A stretch of 64,000 bases of DNA, taken from contig CM070510.1 in assembly GCA_036346375.1 (NCBI GenBank), positions 66,126,376-66,190,375 on the forward strand. The letters run 5' to 3'. Position 1 is the stretch's first letter; the number at the start of each line of letters is the position of its first letter. Shown here one piece after another: positions 22,651 to 33,965 of this stretch. Origin of the DNA: Guadua angustifolia. Its lineage: Eukaryota; Streptophyta; Magnoliopsida; Poales; Poaceae. A program made the translations under genes and the position numbers. The notes under the pieces are model-generated. The model worked only from the letters and a program-made list of their open reading frames with translations, had not been told where the DNA came from and did no database searches.

Positions 22651-23646
22651 GGCCGGCGGGAGCGGAGGTGGCAACATGCATGACCTCTGTGTTTGTACGG
22701 ATCCTGAAGCTAGCTAGCTTACGAGTACTTGAATTTTCATGAGTACGCCGCCCCCCGTACGTGTTTTATTAATTTGTCCTTGCATGTTGGTTACCTAGCT
22801 AGTGTACGTGTAATGCCATATCGTACGTACGTGTCCTGGATTACACAGACAAAATTTGTCCCAACACATGCCGGCTTGAATCATCAGAAGAAGAACAGGC
22901 CAGCGCCGGTAATCGATCTCTGAATTTAGGGACGTACGGGGAGATATATATACACTCAACTTCCCTGCTTTGCTTTCTGGTTGCCCGCGCGAGTAGGTTG
23001 ATTTTGTTTTTAGTTATTGAGGGCTACCTAGCTAGTAAGATCAATTTCAGTTCGTGGATTCCGTTACAAAACTAGAAGAATCAATTCGTGGCCAGTTTAA
23101 CTAAGACACAATCCAGATCGATCGACGAACTCTCGAGCCGGCAGGGATCGATTTCTGCTAGTTTCAGGTGATATATGGGCCGTTAAGATGCAGTAATATA
23201 ATTCACTAGTCAGCATGTGCAGTATTGGCCTAGCTAGCTAGTCGATCGGTGAACATTACCGATTTCGATTGATATCCGGTAGCACTTAGCGATGAAGGAA
23301 GGCAACATGTACGTACACAATCAGAAGAAACGTGAAACGCGCGTGCGCTGAACAAGTGACCATTACTACTACTCGATTTCCAGAGCTAGCTAGCTGAGAG
23401 CATGCACTTCCAGTACTGATCACACCCCAAATTAACGTAAACCTCGTTACACGATGATTCCGCCCAGCATAATGCATGTCGATTTCACAACGCAGCTGCA
23501 TTCAAACGCTACGCATGCAGCAAGAAACACGTACGTACAGTCGACGCCCGTGAGAACTGCACAATTAAAAACCTTCCTCTTTTTCTTCTTCTCTATTTAC
23601 ACCTCCGATCCGATCCCTTTTTTCTCTTCCTTTGTGGGACAATTGA
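22651..23646. other. Intergenic, no gene recognised
   Basis: Flank of DUF241 gene 4 on its 3' side; no other feature supported. Confidence 0.4.
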
Positions 23647-24480
23647 CTAGAAGATGTGCGTGTGTATGTTTAGCAGCGCAACCCTGGTCTGCACGAGGCT
23701 CCTGAACACCTTGTCGCTGCCGTTCTCCAGCTCGTCGATGCATTCCTCCAGCTCCTCCTGCCTCTCCATCAGCGCCATCGTCTCCTCCTCCACCTCCGAC
23801 GCCGCCGCCGCCTTCTTAATCAAGCACGCCAATGCCGCCGTCCTCTTGCAAGAGCACGCCGCCGCGGAGGTCGAAGCCGCAATGGCCGCCACGGAGTTGA
23901 ACAACGCCGCCGACGCCGCCGCCGTGGCCGCGGCGGACTCCATCAGCAGCCCGACCACCTCCACCTCCGTGGCGCTGCCGCCGAGCCCCAGGCGCGAGGG
24001 CCTCGGGCCCTCCCTGGTCGTGGCCGCGAGCCGCGTCAGCTCCTTCCCGGCCTTGCGCTGCGACCGCAACGCGGACGCGAGCCTCGCGCAGTCGCGGCGG
24101 CGGATGGCGGCCAGCGCCTCGGCGACGTCCTGCTTGAGCGTGACAATGGTCTCCTGGAAGCTGCCGTGCGCGTCGGCGAGGCTGAGGAAGGCGTCGAGGA
24201 GGCGGTCGTTCACGCCGCGGAGAGCCACCTGGACCTCGGGGAGATCGAGGAGCTCGCCGAGGGCGGCGTGGAGCGCGTCCACGTGCGCGAGGCCGGAGGC
24301 GACGGACTTGGGGTCCTGCACCCAGCAGCGGACGGCGCGGATGTGGGTGTGGAGTTGGGCGAGGATGGGGTGGGAGCGGCAGGGGAGGCTGACGGAGCGG
24401 GCGTGGTAAGCCGCCGCGCGAGGCTTGGACCTCGACGGGCTGAGAGGGAAGGAGATGGAGCGTGCGAAGCTGGGCGCCAT
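23647..24480 (-). CDS. DUF241/BPS1-like protein (cluster member 4)
   Basis: Single-exon gene, 277 residues from the chosen start. An in-frame Met 43 codons further upstream (24609) exists, but I start at 24480. There 'MAPSFARSISFPLSPSRSKP' aligns with members 2 and 3, and a TATAAG element (24541-24546) and a retroposon junction (24614) lie inside the longer version. Then come 'YHARSVSLPCRSHPILAQL', a helical middle with 'RRRDCARLASALRSQRKAGKEL', a Cys/Lys-containing 'CSCKRTAALACLIKK' segment, and the C-terminus 'QEELEECIDELENGSDKVFRS', 'VQTRVALLNIHTHIF'. Function unknown beyond the family. Its upstream region is interrupted by a 0.54 kb retroposon. Confidence 0.9.
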   Translation of the reverse strand: MAPSFARSISFPLSPSRSKPRAAAYHARSVSLPCRSHPILAQLHTHIRAVRCWVQDPKSVASGLAHVDALHAALGELLDLPEVQVALRGVNDRLLDAFLSLADAHGSFQETIVTLKQDVAEALAAIRRRDCARLASALRSQRKAGKELTRLAATTREGPRPSRLGLGGSATEVEVVGLLMESAAATAAASAALFNSVAAIAASTSAAACSCKRTAALACLIKKAAAASEVEEETMALMERQEELEECIDELENGSDKVFRSLVQTRVALLNIHTHIF

Positions 24481-24540
24481 GCCTGCCGAAGTGGAGGGCT
24501 CGCGCGCGTTATGTGCCTGTGGCGTCGCTGCTGGCCCTGG

Positions 24541-24546
24541 CTTATA
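24541..24546 (-). promoter_or_regulatory. Candidate TATA element of DUF241 gene 4
   Basis: CTCTATAAGCC on -, about 62 bp upstream of the ATG at 24480 and about 70 bp from the retroposon junction. Confidence 0.4.
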
Positions 24547-24613
24547 GAGACGTGCAGCGCAGTCAGTGGCGAACGACTCAAGCATACAGGAGTCTGACAT
24601 GGCATGCATGTGT

Positions 24614-25152
24614 GTTTTTTTTAAGAAACGGCGGGAGCTCTGCTATGCATTAAAGACGGAATAAGAGTGCAACAGCATGGAAAAATTACAGCATCATGAA
24701 AGAAGGAGACAGAAGACTAGAATAACCACAAAAAGTTAGACAGAACTTGGGAACTGGTGAGCCAGCATCCTGACCCAGGGTTAAAAAGACCCGCCCACTG
24801 CGATGAGGACCGAAATAAAGGACGGGAACCTCCTATGCACGGGCCTTAAACGCAGCGATCGACGTCGAGACCGGAGACCTCGTGCAAGGATCCCTTCCGT
24901 TGAAAAACCGCTGATCTGAGATTTGGTTGAAAGACCACGGACTTGGTTTGCACTTCTATAGATCGTCCAGTCATTTGTTTGCACCTTGCTCTTGATCTGG
25001 CACGCCGATCGTTGTGAAAACCTTTCCTCATCTTGCGCTTGTGAACCGCCTCTGATCCCTGTCATCTAGGCTACTGAGGCGCCGCTCTGATGAGCCCTCC
25101 TTCTGTCCTAAACATCTTGAACAATACGGGCAAAAACCGTGTTGGCGGGCTG
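24614..25152 (-). mobile_element. LINE-derived retroposon with 15 bp target duplication, in the DUF241 gene 4 promoter
   Basis: Flanked by perfect repeats ATGGCATGCATGTGT at 24599-24613 and 25153-25167, with a T run at its left edge (A tail on -). Read on -, its 3' end carries 'aatgcatagcagagctcccgcc', matching the 3' UTR end of the LINE at 15165-16712 ('aatgcatttggcagagctcctgcc'). It is therefore a short 5'-truncated copy of that LINE family or a dependent retroposon. Confidence 0.8.
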
Positions 25153-25775
25153 ATGGCATGCATGTGTAGTTGAAAGAAATTAACGCGTTGTGATCTGGAC
25201 GGGAGTCGACTGAATTGATTTCAGCTGCCAGACAGGACAATTAAGTGGCATGCAGGGATCATTCTTGGTTCCTGTTCTCTGTTTTCTTCTTTTCTTTTTG
25301 TTGTTATTTCAGACCGGCCGCCTGAACAAAACCATGCAGATGCAGGTCTGTCGATCTCTGATTGAGATCGCCTGAATAAAATCAGTTCTCTGCCCGAGAC
25401 TATCAGTGTGACAGTAGGGTGAAGTAAGTAGAGCAAGGATAATTAAACATATGCAGGTTCTAAATAAAATGAATAAAACTAGCTAGGTAGGTCCTTCTCG
25501 ATTGGCACTGGAATTCCATAAAAAATTAAGCATAAAGCTCAATATATGAGTTGCATCTAGGCAGTGAGCAAAGAGTGCAGGGCAGTGCTACGTACTAGCA
25601 TATATAGCAGCTGGTATATTGTGATATTTGAACGTAATTAGTAGCAGAGAGAAACACGAGACATGAAAGGATGTTTCTTGCAACGCCAAAATTAATCACC
25701 ATGCAATCTGCGGGACGATGCACGAGAGGTGTTGGCTGGGGTGCTTGCACGCGCGTGTGATGCAGGAGCGACGGC

Positions 25776-25791
25776 GACATGATCCGCGAGG
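25776..25791. promoter_or_regulatory. Shared motif copy 4 (GACATGATCCGCGAGG)
   Basis: Exact 16 bp match to copy 1. It lies about 1.3 kb upstream of DUF241 gene 4, about 0.74 kb if the retroposon insertion and one target repeat are discounted. Confidence 0.5.
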
Positions 25792-25962
25792 CAAGGTGGC
25801 GCAGACAGCTAGCTACTACGTTATTATACGTGAGAGATCGAGAGGTAGCTCTTGCTTGGCGCTAAACGTTAGATTAGTTTTATAATAAGTCATCGTCTCA
25901 TCGGTCTCTCTCTCTCTATATATACCTCTCTATGTAGTGCTAATCAGACAAGATATACATAT

Positions 25963-26182
25963 TACTCCCTCCTATCATAAATACTAGTCGTTTAGGATAT
26001 CGATACATACGGTCTCTAAAATAAAACCTAATAAAATTATAATATTACAAAAGTACTTTTTGAAATAAATCTACACATGCATTTAATTCAAATATTTAAA
26101 TAGATATTGTAAGTTGAAATTTTAAAAGTTTAACTACAACTATATCCAAAATAATAACTATTTATGATAAGAGGACGTAGTA
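25963..26182. mobile_element. Stowaway-type MITE
   Basis: TA-CTCCCTCCTATCATAAATA at the left pairs with TTTATGATAAGAGGACGTAG-TA at the right. TA target duplication, about 220 bp, AT-rich, no coding. Confidence 0.7.
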
Positions 26183-26286
26183 TATAACTAGGACACACCA
26201 GTAGTATTAGAAAAGATCATACGATGAGTTGTACTACTTTGTGTTTGGTGTGTTGGTGGCTTGGTGGGGACCAGGGAGCTAGGGAG

Positions 26287-28289
26287 GAATTTTTTAAAAA
26301 ATAATACACGAAAAATAAAAAACAATAAGCTAAAAAAATAATAGAAGTAGCCCACTATCGCCATTTTGAATAGCGAAAGAGTTCTATTGCCATTCAAAAT
26401 GATGATTTAACGATATGAATGCCATATAGGATCTTTGTCGCCATTTTGATTAGCGACAGAACTCTATCGCCACTTGAACTGGTGATAGAGTTATATTCCT
26501 AGCCAAAATAGTGACATGGAGGGTATTTGTGTGTTGTAAAGCAGGTTAGACTGTGTTGTCACATCCATTGATGTTATTCTCCAAACTAATAAAGTTATTG
26601 CATGTTTAATGTTCGAAAACAACAGAATGAATGAAAGATACTATTTCATAATAAACGGGGGGATTACATGGCGCATACAGTTTGATTCGGTACCCATGTT
26701 CATGTTGGTCGTTTGGACGGTACAAATGGCAGTGCAGAGCAACCACGAATATTGAAAAAAAACGATACAAGTGCGCCTTTTAGAATTGTAAAAGAGCGGG
26801 ATGGACTACGCTTTATGGGCGAAGGATGTTAAGGTTCAAATGAGTAATCGTACGACATCCACAGAGAGTGTTAATCGTTAGGACGGCGTGGATGGAGCTG
26901 CTAGTCATGGTAGTGGCAAGCACACGTGCAGCTAGTATTGCCACAGCAACAGTAAGTGTGGTTGTCACTGCCAAGGTGGATAACCTCATTATTTCTCTCT
27001 TTGAGCCTTTCACGGCATATGTCATCGTTCTAGGTCTGGAGCCTTAAATTCTACTTGCAGAGCTGTTCGTTCTTGTTCTAGACATTAGTGAGCTCCTCTC
27101 CCTTTTCATCAAGGCGTACCAGCAATTTGTAGATGTAACATTCGACATATAAGAGAAATGGTTCATCCATCAATTTAGCAGTGTCTAGTCGATACATGGC
27201 TGATAGAGTGGGGATAGTGTGTCCTCACTTTGGTTGACAAAGCTAGCTACAGCGTATTGTTGCTTCGGTCTGACAAAACAGTTGGGCAGAGTGTTGTCAA
27301 ATCGGGTTGACAAAGAAATAGACAATGTATTGTCACTTTGCTCTGAGGAAGTGCAGATAGCGTGTTATCAAATCAGGCTGAGAAAGCAATAGGTAATGTG
27401 TTGTACAATCGACCTGAAAAAGCTGATGGATGCGTGTTATCAAATCGTCCTAACAAAGCTGCTGGTATCATGTTGTCCAATCGACCTAACAAAGATGCTG
27501 ATTTTGTGTGATCAATTCGCCCTACCATAGCGTGTTCAATGTGGTAAACAGGTGGGGCTGTGCTGTCTGAAAGACCATATGAAGGTCTATCCATATTTGT
27601 GATGAGTTATTAACAGTGTATGAGTATGTGGTGCTCAATTTTGAGTTTATTTTTAAATTCTATTTTGACTTTGAAGCAATTTGATGTGCTGTCAGGTCAG
27701 GATGGCACTACCCGCCTCGGAGGCGCGGTAGTGCCGACCAGGCGGCACTACTGGCCTGGGAGTCGCGGTAGTCCTTTTATAGAGAGAGATTCTCTGGGTT
27801 TGGACTAGAGTGACTATCGGTCCTAGAAGCAGTAGTACCAGGGATATACGATACTACCGAGTTTCAGTAGACGATAGTTATTTATTAGGAAAAGTGTTTT
27901 TATAGGTTGTGCAAGATCGACACTACCGATCATGGGGGGTAGTATCAGTGGTACGGTACAACAGGTCCCAGATGCGGTTTATGTCGCCAATCCAAATGAT
28001 GACTGAGAACGTGAACTATCAATTACTATTTTATTTGGCAATAGAAATACTAGTCGCCAGTCCAACTAGCTATTACCGACATGGTTGTGAGCTGGCTCAT
28101 TTATAATCAATTTAAATGGCGACTTACTTATTGTCATCAATTGGAAAGGCAACAGAAATGTAATCGCCATTTTGACTTGCTACGAAACTCTATCGCCAGT
28201 CAAAACAACAATAGTGGCCTACTTCTATAATTTTTTTCGACTTATTATTTTTGTAATTTTTTATTTTTTATGTAATATTTAAAAAAATC
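26287..28289. mobile_element. Non-autonomous MULE (2.0 kb)
   Basis: Long imperfect TIRs: left 'gaattttttaaaaaataata ... aatagaagtagcccactatc', right (reverse complement) 'gattttttt ... ttatagaagtaggccactat'. They continue through 'tctatcgcca'-type subterminal repeats for about 200 bp. Flanks AGCTAGGGAG (26277-26286) and AGATAGGGAG (28290-28299) form a 10 bp target duplication with one mismatch. The outermost 22 bp match the right TIR of the 8.4 kb MULE at 46431-54824. No transposase inside. Confidence 0.65.
27220..27535. repeat. Degenerate tandem repeat inside the 2.0 kb MULE
   Basis: Seven or so units of about 40 bp built on 'gtgttgtcaaatcgacctgacaaagctgctg', with substitutions and small indels. 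No long ORF survives. Confidence 0.55.
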
Positions 28290-28390
28290 AGATAGGGAGT
28301 ATGTGCATGCGCACGGGTGGGTGGTTAATTAGCTAGTGATCACCATTTGTTTGAAACGTAGTTAGTGATGATTAACACTGAATGAGGAGA

Positions 28391-28404
28391 GACATGATCC
28401 GCGA
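28391..28404. promoter_or_regulatory. Shared motif copy 5 (GACATGATCCGCGA)
   Basis: 14 bp exact match to copies 1 and 4, lying between the 2.0 kb MULE and a solo LTR. No gene lies close downstream. Confidence 0.4.
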
Positions 28405-28949
28405 CCGCGCCGTGCGGAGGCCGTTGGCATCGAACACATCCGGTGAGCGATATATTTTGGATCTTTGTAACAGTTTTTGGTTAAACTGGCTAGGACATAT
28501 AATTCAATATGATATCAAAGCTGCTAAGAAGTTCTTAATTTAAAATCTAGTTGATATCACGTCTTCTGTTAGAGGTGAAGAAGAGTGTGAAAAGTATAAG
28601 TAAATTGTCTATCTCAATCAAGAGTCTACATACGAGAGCACACGTGTTAAAATATAAGTAAATTGTCTCTCGTTGTCAAGATTGATCAGTACGCGCTAGC
28701 TACCACTGATCACACACACGTACGACGTTAAGTACAGCTGGCCGGACTGGACAGCATGCGCCTCGACCTCGAATGCATTTCATCGACACCAAGTGGATCC
28801 ATCCATGTGCAACCAGACGGCACGTACCGACAACACCATGCAATTACGAGCAACTTAACCTGTCAGATCAAGGTTATCTTTCCGAAACAAGCTAGCTTGG
28901 CTATACACACTTATTTGCATCAGAATTTGATAAGACATGATAAATTTGT

Positions 28950-29857
28950 TGTTGAATAAATTAGCACTTTCAGGTATATATCGAACAGAAGATAATTCAT
29001 GAATACAAATTGATTGTGAAGCCTACGCATTAAACACATGTATATTGCAGACATGCATGTAATCAATCTACACATATGTCTCTCGAATATACTACAAAAT
29101 AGTAGCAACAAGATTGGGAATAGCGGAGACATTGGAACGTACCGATCTGGTTGAACAGAACTAGAGACGTGGAGAGACGCCGAGGACCCCGTTGCGACTA
29201 CGTAGAAGACGATGCAGATCACGAACATAGAGGAAGCAGATCGTGAGCAGTCACGCCGAGCGGTTCCCAAAAACCTTATTCGCCCTCTCCCGGTGCAAAA
29301 GCTTGAGGACGGATGGTTTCGGAGACCTGCTCTCCCGTTCGCTGGTGCACGCCGGCGTTCGGGACAGAGTAGACTAGATGGCGGCGCAGCAAAAGGAACT
29401 GGCAAACCCTAGCAAACAGTGTACCCCTCTCTTCTACACGGGCGCAGTATATATAGAGATAGTCTGGTAACCGTGACCGAACGTGACTCGAAGACGTGCC
29501 ACGAACGAACTCGGTTACGGTATCCTTATCTCATACTGCGACGATTCCGAGTAGCAAAAAGAATAAACTGCAAAAGGAAGCTGCGCCTGCGCAAGCCTTC
29601 GCTGCACCATTCACGCGCGCCGCCTGGCCTGGTGAGCGCGCGCGCGTGTGCTTCCCTTCTTCTCCCTTGTCATGCTTTAGGAAGGTGGAGAGAACCCACG
29701 AAGGTGGAGAGAACCCTCCCTTATAAGTTGGTCATCCTTCACCTCCACTAGCAATATGGGACTAAAGTTAGCACACATGCATCCTTATGAGTGGGTCTTT
29801 GAGATTTTCTAGGATTTATTGTCTCAACTAAATGGGCTTAGCCCAAATAATCCAACA
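28950..29857 (-). mobile_element. Solo LTR (908 bp) with TTTGT target duplication
   Basis: TGTTGAATAA at the left and TTATTTGGGC...CCAACA-type right end form the TG...CA inverted termini (TGTTG / CAACA). Both sides carry TTTGT (28945-28949 and 29858-29862), the 5 bp duplication of an LTR integration. A TATA box on - (CTATATATAC, 29447-29456) shows the LTR is in reverse orientation. No internal retrotransposon sequence flanks it, so it is a solo LTR left by recombination. Superfamily (copia or gypsy) is not certain. Confidence 0.7.
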
Positions 29858-29862
29858 TTTGT

Positions 29863-30201
29863 CAGGCTTGAAATTAAAAAGATCTTTTGAGCCGATATCG
29901 GTTTAAAAATAATAAGCTATGGTAAAATTATAATTATAGCCGATATTGATTTAGATGGAGTTTTTGATATGTACAAGACTAGTACGAATCATAGTTAGCA
30001 ACGTATTAGAAAAGGATATGATTGGCCGATACACTATAAAAGAAGATCGAGAGTAAGCAGAAAGACAACTAATCAACCAAACAGCTCGAATGTACTTTTT
30101 ATTTACTTTCCTATTAATTAGGTGTAGCCTTGTAATCTAAAATCTCTCTTGAATTCGATTTTAAACAATAGATGCTGCTTATCACCGATTGTTGGTCCTC
30201 C
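29863..30201 (+). other. Possible LTR/promoter-like remnant
   Basis: Contains repeated 'gccgatat' blocks and a TATA box (CTATAAAAG, about 30033-30041) followed by a leader-like stretch, reminiscent of an LTR. Termini not found. Confidence 0.25.
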
Positions 30202-30408
30202 TTAACTACGGTAGCCTCGATAGAAGGTTGGCCGGTTCGGATCATCGTTGCCCGCAGTGATCATCCTCATCTCCCACCTGAGCCGCGCCTGATCCAACGC
30301 ATCGGCGATCCTCTGCGACACATCACAGATCCTCTCCAACTCGACTGTGATGATCTCGTCCAACGCAGCAGTGATGGCGATGGCAGCGGAAGAGAGCAGA
30401 GATCCCAT
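30202..30408 (-). CDS. Small hypothetical protein (68 aa)
   Basis: I do not recognise this protein. A 68-residue frame begins MGSLLSSAAIAITAALDEII and ends ...RPTFYRGYRS. What favours a gene is its upstream layout on -: a TATATATA element near 30580, then about 140 nt of leader ending 'gaagctagatcgaag' before the ATG. The N-terminal half is amphipathic helical; the C-terminal half is Arg-rich. A TATA-bearing remnant lies on the other side, so it may instead belong to a decayed retroelement. Confidence 0.25.
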   Translation of the reverse strand: MGSLLSSAAIAITAALDEIITVELERICDVSQRIADALDQARLRWEMRMITAGNDDPNRPTFYRGYRS

Positions 30409-32207
30409 CTTCGATCTAGCTTCTTCGTACGAGTTAAATTGAATCTCTCTTTCTCTCTCGCGCTGGACGACAACTAACAAGGAAGAGGATCAAATCTCTG
30501 GCTAGCTAGTCGTTCGTTCCAGGATATATCTGGTATTGGATTGGAGTTACCAGGCTGCAGTCCTATTGATATATATAGAAGGCCCCGAAGGCTCGGAGCA
30601 GCGACAACTAATCTAAACCTAATCACAGTTGGACTCGAGACCGATCGACAACAAGCAAGCTTCTTTTTTTTTAATCCAATCCTTTCTACAACCGAATCCG
30701 AATCAAGTTAAGCCAGTTTTTCCCGCCTCTCTCTCTCTCTTTGTTGAAAAATCGCTCCCATTGTCCGAAGACGCTAGATCGATACTCAAATTAAACGACT
30801 TACCGTCGCGCTGGACGACTGGTGATCCCATCATCATCGAGAGCTAGCTCCACTCGCTCGGTGGTCGCCATGGCCCCCATGGATGTCCAGCCGAGGATCA
30901 CATCCCACACGGCCCGTAGGATGTACAGGCTTGAGCTTAGCTGGGCCGAGCTCCAATGTCGGGTCCGGCATGTTTGTAATCTTTGCAGTTGTTGCTGAAT
31001 TTTCTTTCTCGACAATCGAAATCAATGGCTAACATCTTACATTGCTGGATTTTAGTGTGCTTTTATGTCAAACCAGGAAACCAACTTTGTGACAAAAGGA
31101 CAGAGGATTCTTGCTAGTCCAGTGAAATAAGTCCGAGCAGCCCTTGAAATGCATGCAAATCAACCAAGTGTGGTTGCCTGAAACTTTCTTGGCTCTAAAG
31201 CTTTTCATTCAATGTAAAGCATGTTGACAATTTAAAGTGCTTTATTTTAGAAATGGAACAACAGTTTAAAGTGTGGCACTACTGTTGGAGAGGGCAGACG
31301 GCACCTGGTCCTGGTCTCGATTACGTATGCTTTGCTGTGCCCCTCCTTGGCCGCCGCCATGGATTATAGATACCACCAGGCAGGCTTTGCACCCTTGAGC
31401 TCCTCTGCGCTCAAACAAATTAGACAAGATTTCTGAGCTTGTGTGGCATCAATACAATGCCGCCGTCGCCTTGGAAACTTATCTTAGCCATCATAGTAGT
31501 AATTAATCTGTCACATACTGTATGTAGTTATACTGGTTGCTTGCTCTAGTTAATACTACTAGCAGCAGTAGTACCAAACAGAAGAATTCCTCACCAAACC
31601 GTTATGGCTGCAGTACGATCTAGCTAGCCATGATTAAAGCAGATGGTTTGAAGTTAATTTTGCACAAACACGCGCAGAGCCCCCTTCCCCTGCCCTGCTA
31701 GGATGAAAATGCGGAGTGTCGCTGCAGCCCCGCCCGCCTTGTGAGTGTTGCTAATAACAATAATATTCTCCAAAAGGAGTGGAAGTCATGCCTCTAATGT
31801 CAGTGGATACTGTCTATCGCATGCACGCATGGTTGTGGTGCTGCTGTTGTCAAGTATGCAAGTTTACTGCCTCTTAAGGTTAATGCTGTTGTTGTTGCAT
31901 GGCGATCGATCGGAACGATTACGTGCGTATCAGCATATAGGAGCAAGGAAGGAAGCGTAAGGAGGGCAGCACAGCAGTCCAACTAGATGCATGGGCTAAC
32001 ACGAAAACAAATTCCTACAACCAAACCATGCCCAGCTTTAATTCGACCTTCCATCCACTGGACAAGGGTAGGGTCAAACGAAAAAGTTGGGTCATTTGGG
32101 CCCCAACGTACGCTAAGCCTCCACGGCTCTAGGGCCCCTCCATCGAAACATAAACGCTCTGAATTGAAGGCTGTTCAATTCAGTGAATGGTTCTTCGTTA
32201 TATAATA
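30409..32207. other. Intergenic, no gene recognised
   Basis: Includes the candidate promoter of the small ORF at 30202-30408. The phrase 'cgcgctggacgac' occurs near 30460 and 30808, suggesting a diverged duplication. Otherwise nothing supported. Confidence 0.4.
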
Positions 32208-32476
32208 ATCCCTCCGTTTAAGTTTAATATGCATATTTTCTCTTGGTAAATAGACCAAGAAGATATTAAACATAATTTAAACTATTTCTAATAATTATCT
32301 CTTTGTACCATATTTAATCCATGTATGTAGAAAATGTTAAGTAAATCTGAATTTTTATTAGAGTACTAGAGGGAATTAATATTGCACTATTTCGTATTGA
32401 AACACAAAATCACCCTATATTTATGGATAAAATCATTAAAAAATACGTCTTTTAAATTTCGACGGAGTGAGTATTA
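32208..32476. mobile_element. Stowaway-type MITE
   Basis: 'taatccctccgttt' at the left and 'cgacggagtgagtatta' at the right give CTCCGT-type inverted ends with TA target sites. AT-rich, no coding. Confidence 0.55.
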
Positions 32477-32684
32477 TACAGGCTTGTTGTGGCCCTTGGA
32501 GAGTAAATTTCAGCCGTGGTTAATTAAGAAGATCTAATCTGGTTCAGAATAGATAGCCTAGAATTGATTATCAACAAACTAGTGATTATTAATTACACTA
32601 TATATGATTGAAGGGCTGGCAGATCGTTGCATTACAGATTTACAGGGAACAAAGTTGCTTGTAAGCTACTCCCTCTAAGTTGTA

Positions 32685-33886
32685 CTAGGATTTTTTGCGC
32701 GGCGTAATACGCCGTGTGCGTTGTCTTTGTCGTGGAAACAATATCGCTTTTTTCGTTGGCTTTTTTTTTAAATCATCGAGGAAACACGCGAAACGGGGGA
32801 TAAAAATAGAGAGATAGAGTTGTAGAAATATCTCTTTCAACGAATCATTTGGAAAAATATTGGAGACCGAGCTGGAAAAACACGGTGGGGAAAAAGTCTA
32901 GAGGGAAAAAGGTGAAAAACTATTAGAGAAGACAACATTCTTTTGTCGAGTCTAACACTCTACGTGTTCGTCGAGCAATAATACATGCTAAAAAAAACTC
33001 AGAGACTCGCGGTGTATGCACGCGTCGTTTTTTCGTAGAAAATTTTTCTTTTTTTCTCGGCGGTGTTTTATTTTTTTGAATCATCGAAATAATGAGCGAA
33101 ACGGCTGAAAGGACACAAAAATTTTCGCGGCGCAAAACGCCACGCGTGCCATTTTTCTGTAGCAAAAATTACTTTTTTTCCCGGCGGCGTTTTATTTTTT
33201 AAATCGTCGAAATAATAAGCGAAACGGGGAAAAAAATAGAGAGATAGAGTTGTAAAAATATCTCTTTCGACGAATTATTTCGAAAATATTGGAGACCGAG
33301 GTGGGAAACCGCGGTAGGGGAAAGGTTGAAAAGGTATTAGAAACGACAACATTCTTTTGTCGAGTCTAACACTCTACGCGTTCACCGAGTAATGATACAT
33401 GTTTTAAAAAATATCAGAGATCAAGATGGGAAATCGAAATGGGGAAAAAGTCTACACAAAAATTTCTGTCGACGAAAACATTTTTTTCCCGGGAAAAACG
33501 GAGAAAGGACCTAGACGTAAGAAGCAAGGACCTGATTGTTACGTTTTTGGACCTATCCACTATCCTGAAAAATTAGAAAAGGGTCTGCTCGCGATTTGAA
33601 TTTAACAGAAGGTTTTTCCCATAAAATGGCAAACGAGGGACCCAAACGCGATAAACGGGAAAAAATCTTTCCCTCACAAAAAATCGCGAAGAATCTATTC
33701 GTAATATATAAGGATCTATCCGTAATTTCAAGAAACGCGGGGAGTTTTTCGCAAAAACGCAAAAGTGACACGTGGGGGGTCTCCTCTCCCGGGAACTCTC
33801 CCAACTTTATTTATGGTATTATTTCTTTAATAGTCTTATTTATAAATATATGGCGTATTTTATATTTCAATATAAAATTAGTGTGA
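32685..33886 (-). mobile_element. Non-autonomous Helitron-like element, copy 2
   Basis: On -, the 3' end is a perfect hairpin GGCGTATTACGCC (32700-32712) followed by '...aaaaaatcCTAG' (CTAG 32688-32685) then T. The body shares 'ttgcgaaaaactccccgcg', 'gcgtttgggtccctcg' and 'cttttctaatttttcagga' with copy 1 and most of its length with copy 3. Two internal copies of a block with 'ttcgcggcg...cgttttatttttt...aatcgtcgaaataatgagcg' are tandemly arranged. The 5' end at 33886 (TCACACTAATTTTATA) is tentative. Confidence 0.5.
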
Positions 33887-33965
33887 TGTTAGTTCTATAC
33901 CCCTAACAATATCCACCTTTACTGTATATGTTCTATATGCATGCATTGAATAGAGTGTTTAGTGA

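Noticed and set aside
24481..24609. 43-codon N-terminal extension of DUF241 gene 4
   Set aside because: Not shared by paralogues, and it contains the TATA-like site and runs up to the retroposon junction.
33596..33886. 96-codon ORF on +
   Set aside because: Falls inside Helitron-like copy 2 and has only low-complexity Lys/Ser-rich sequence.
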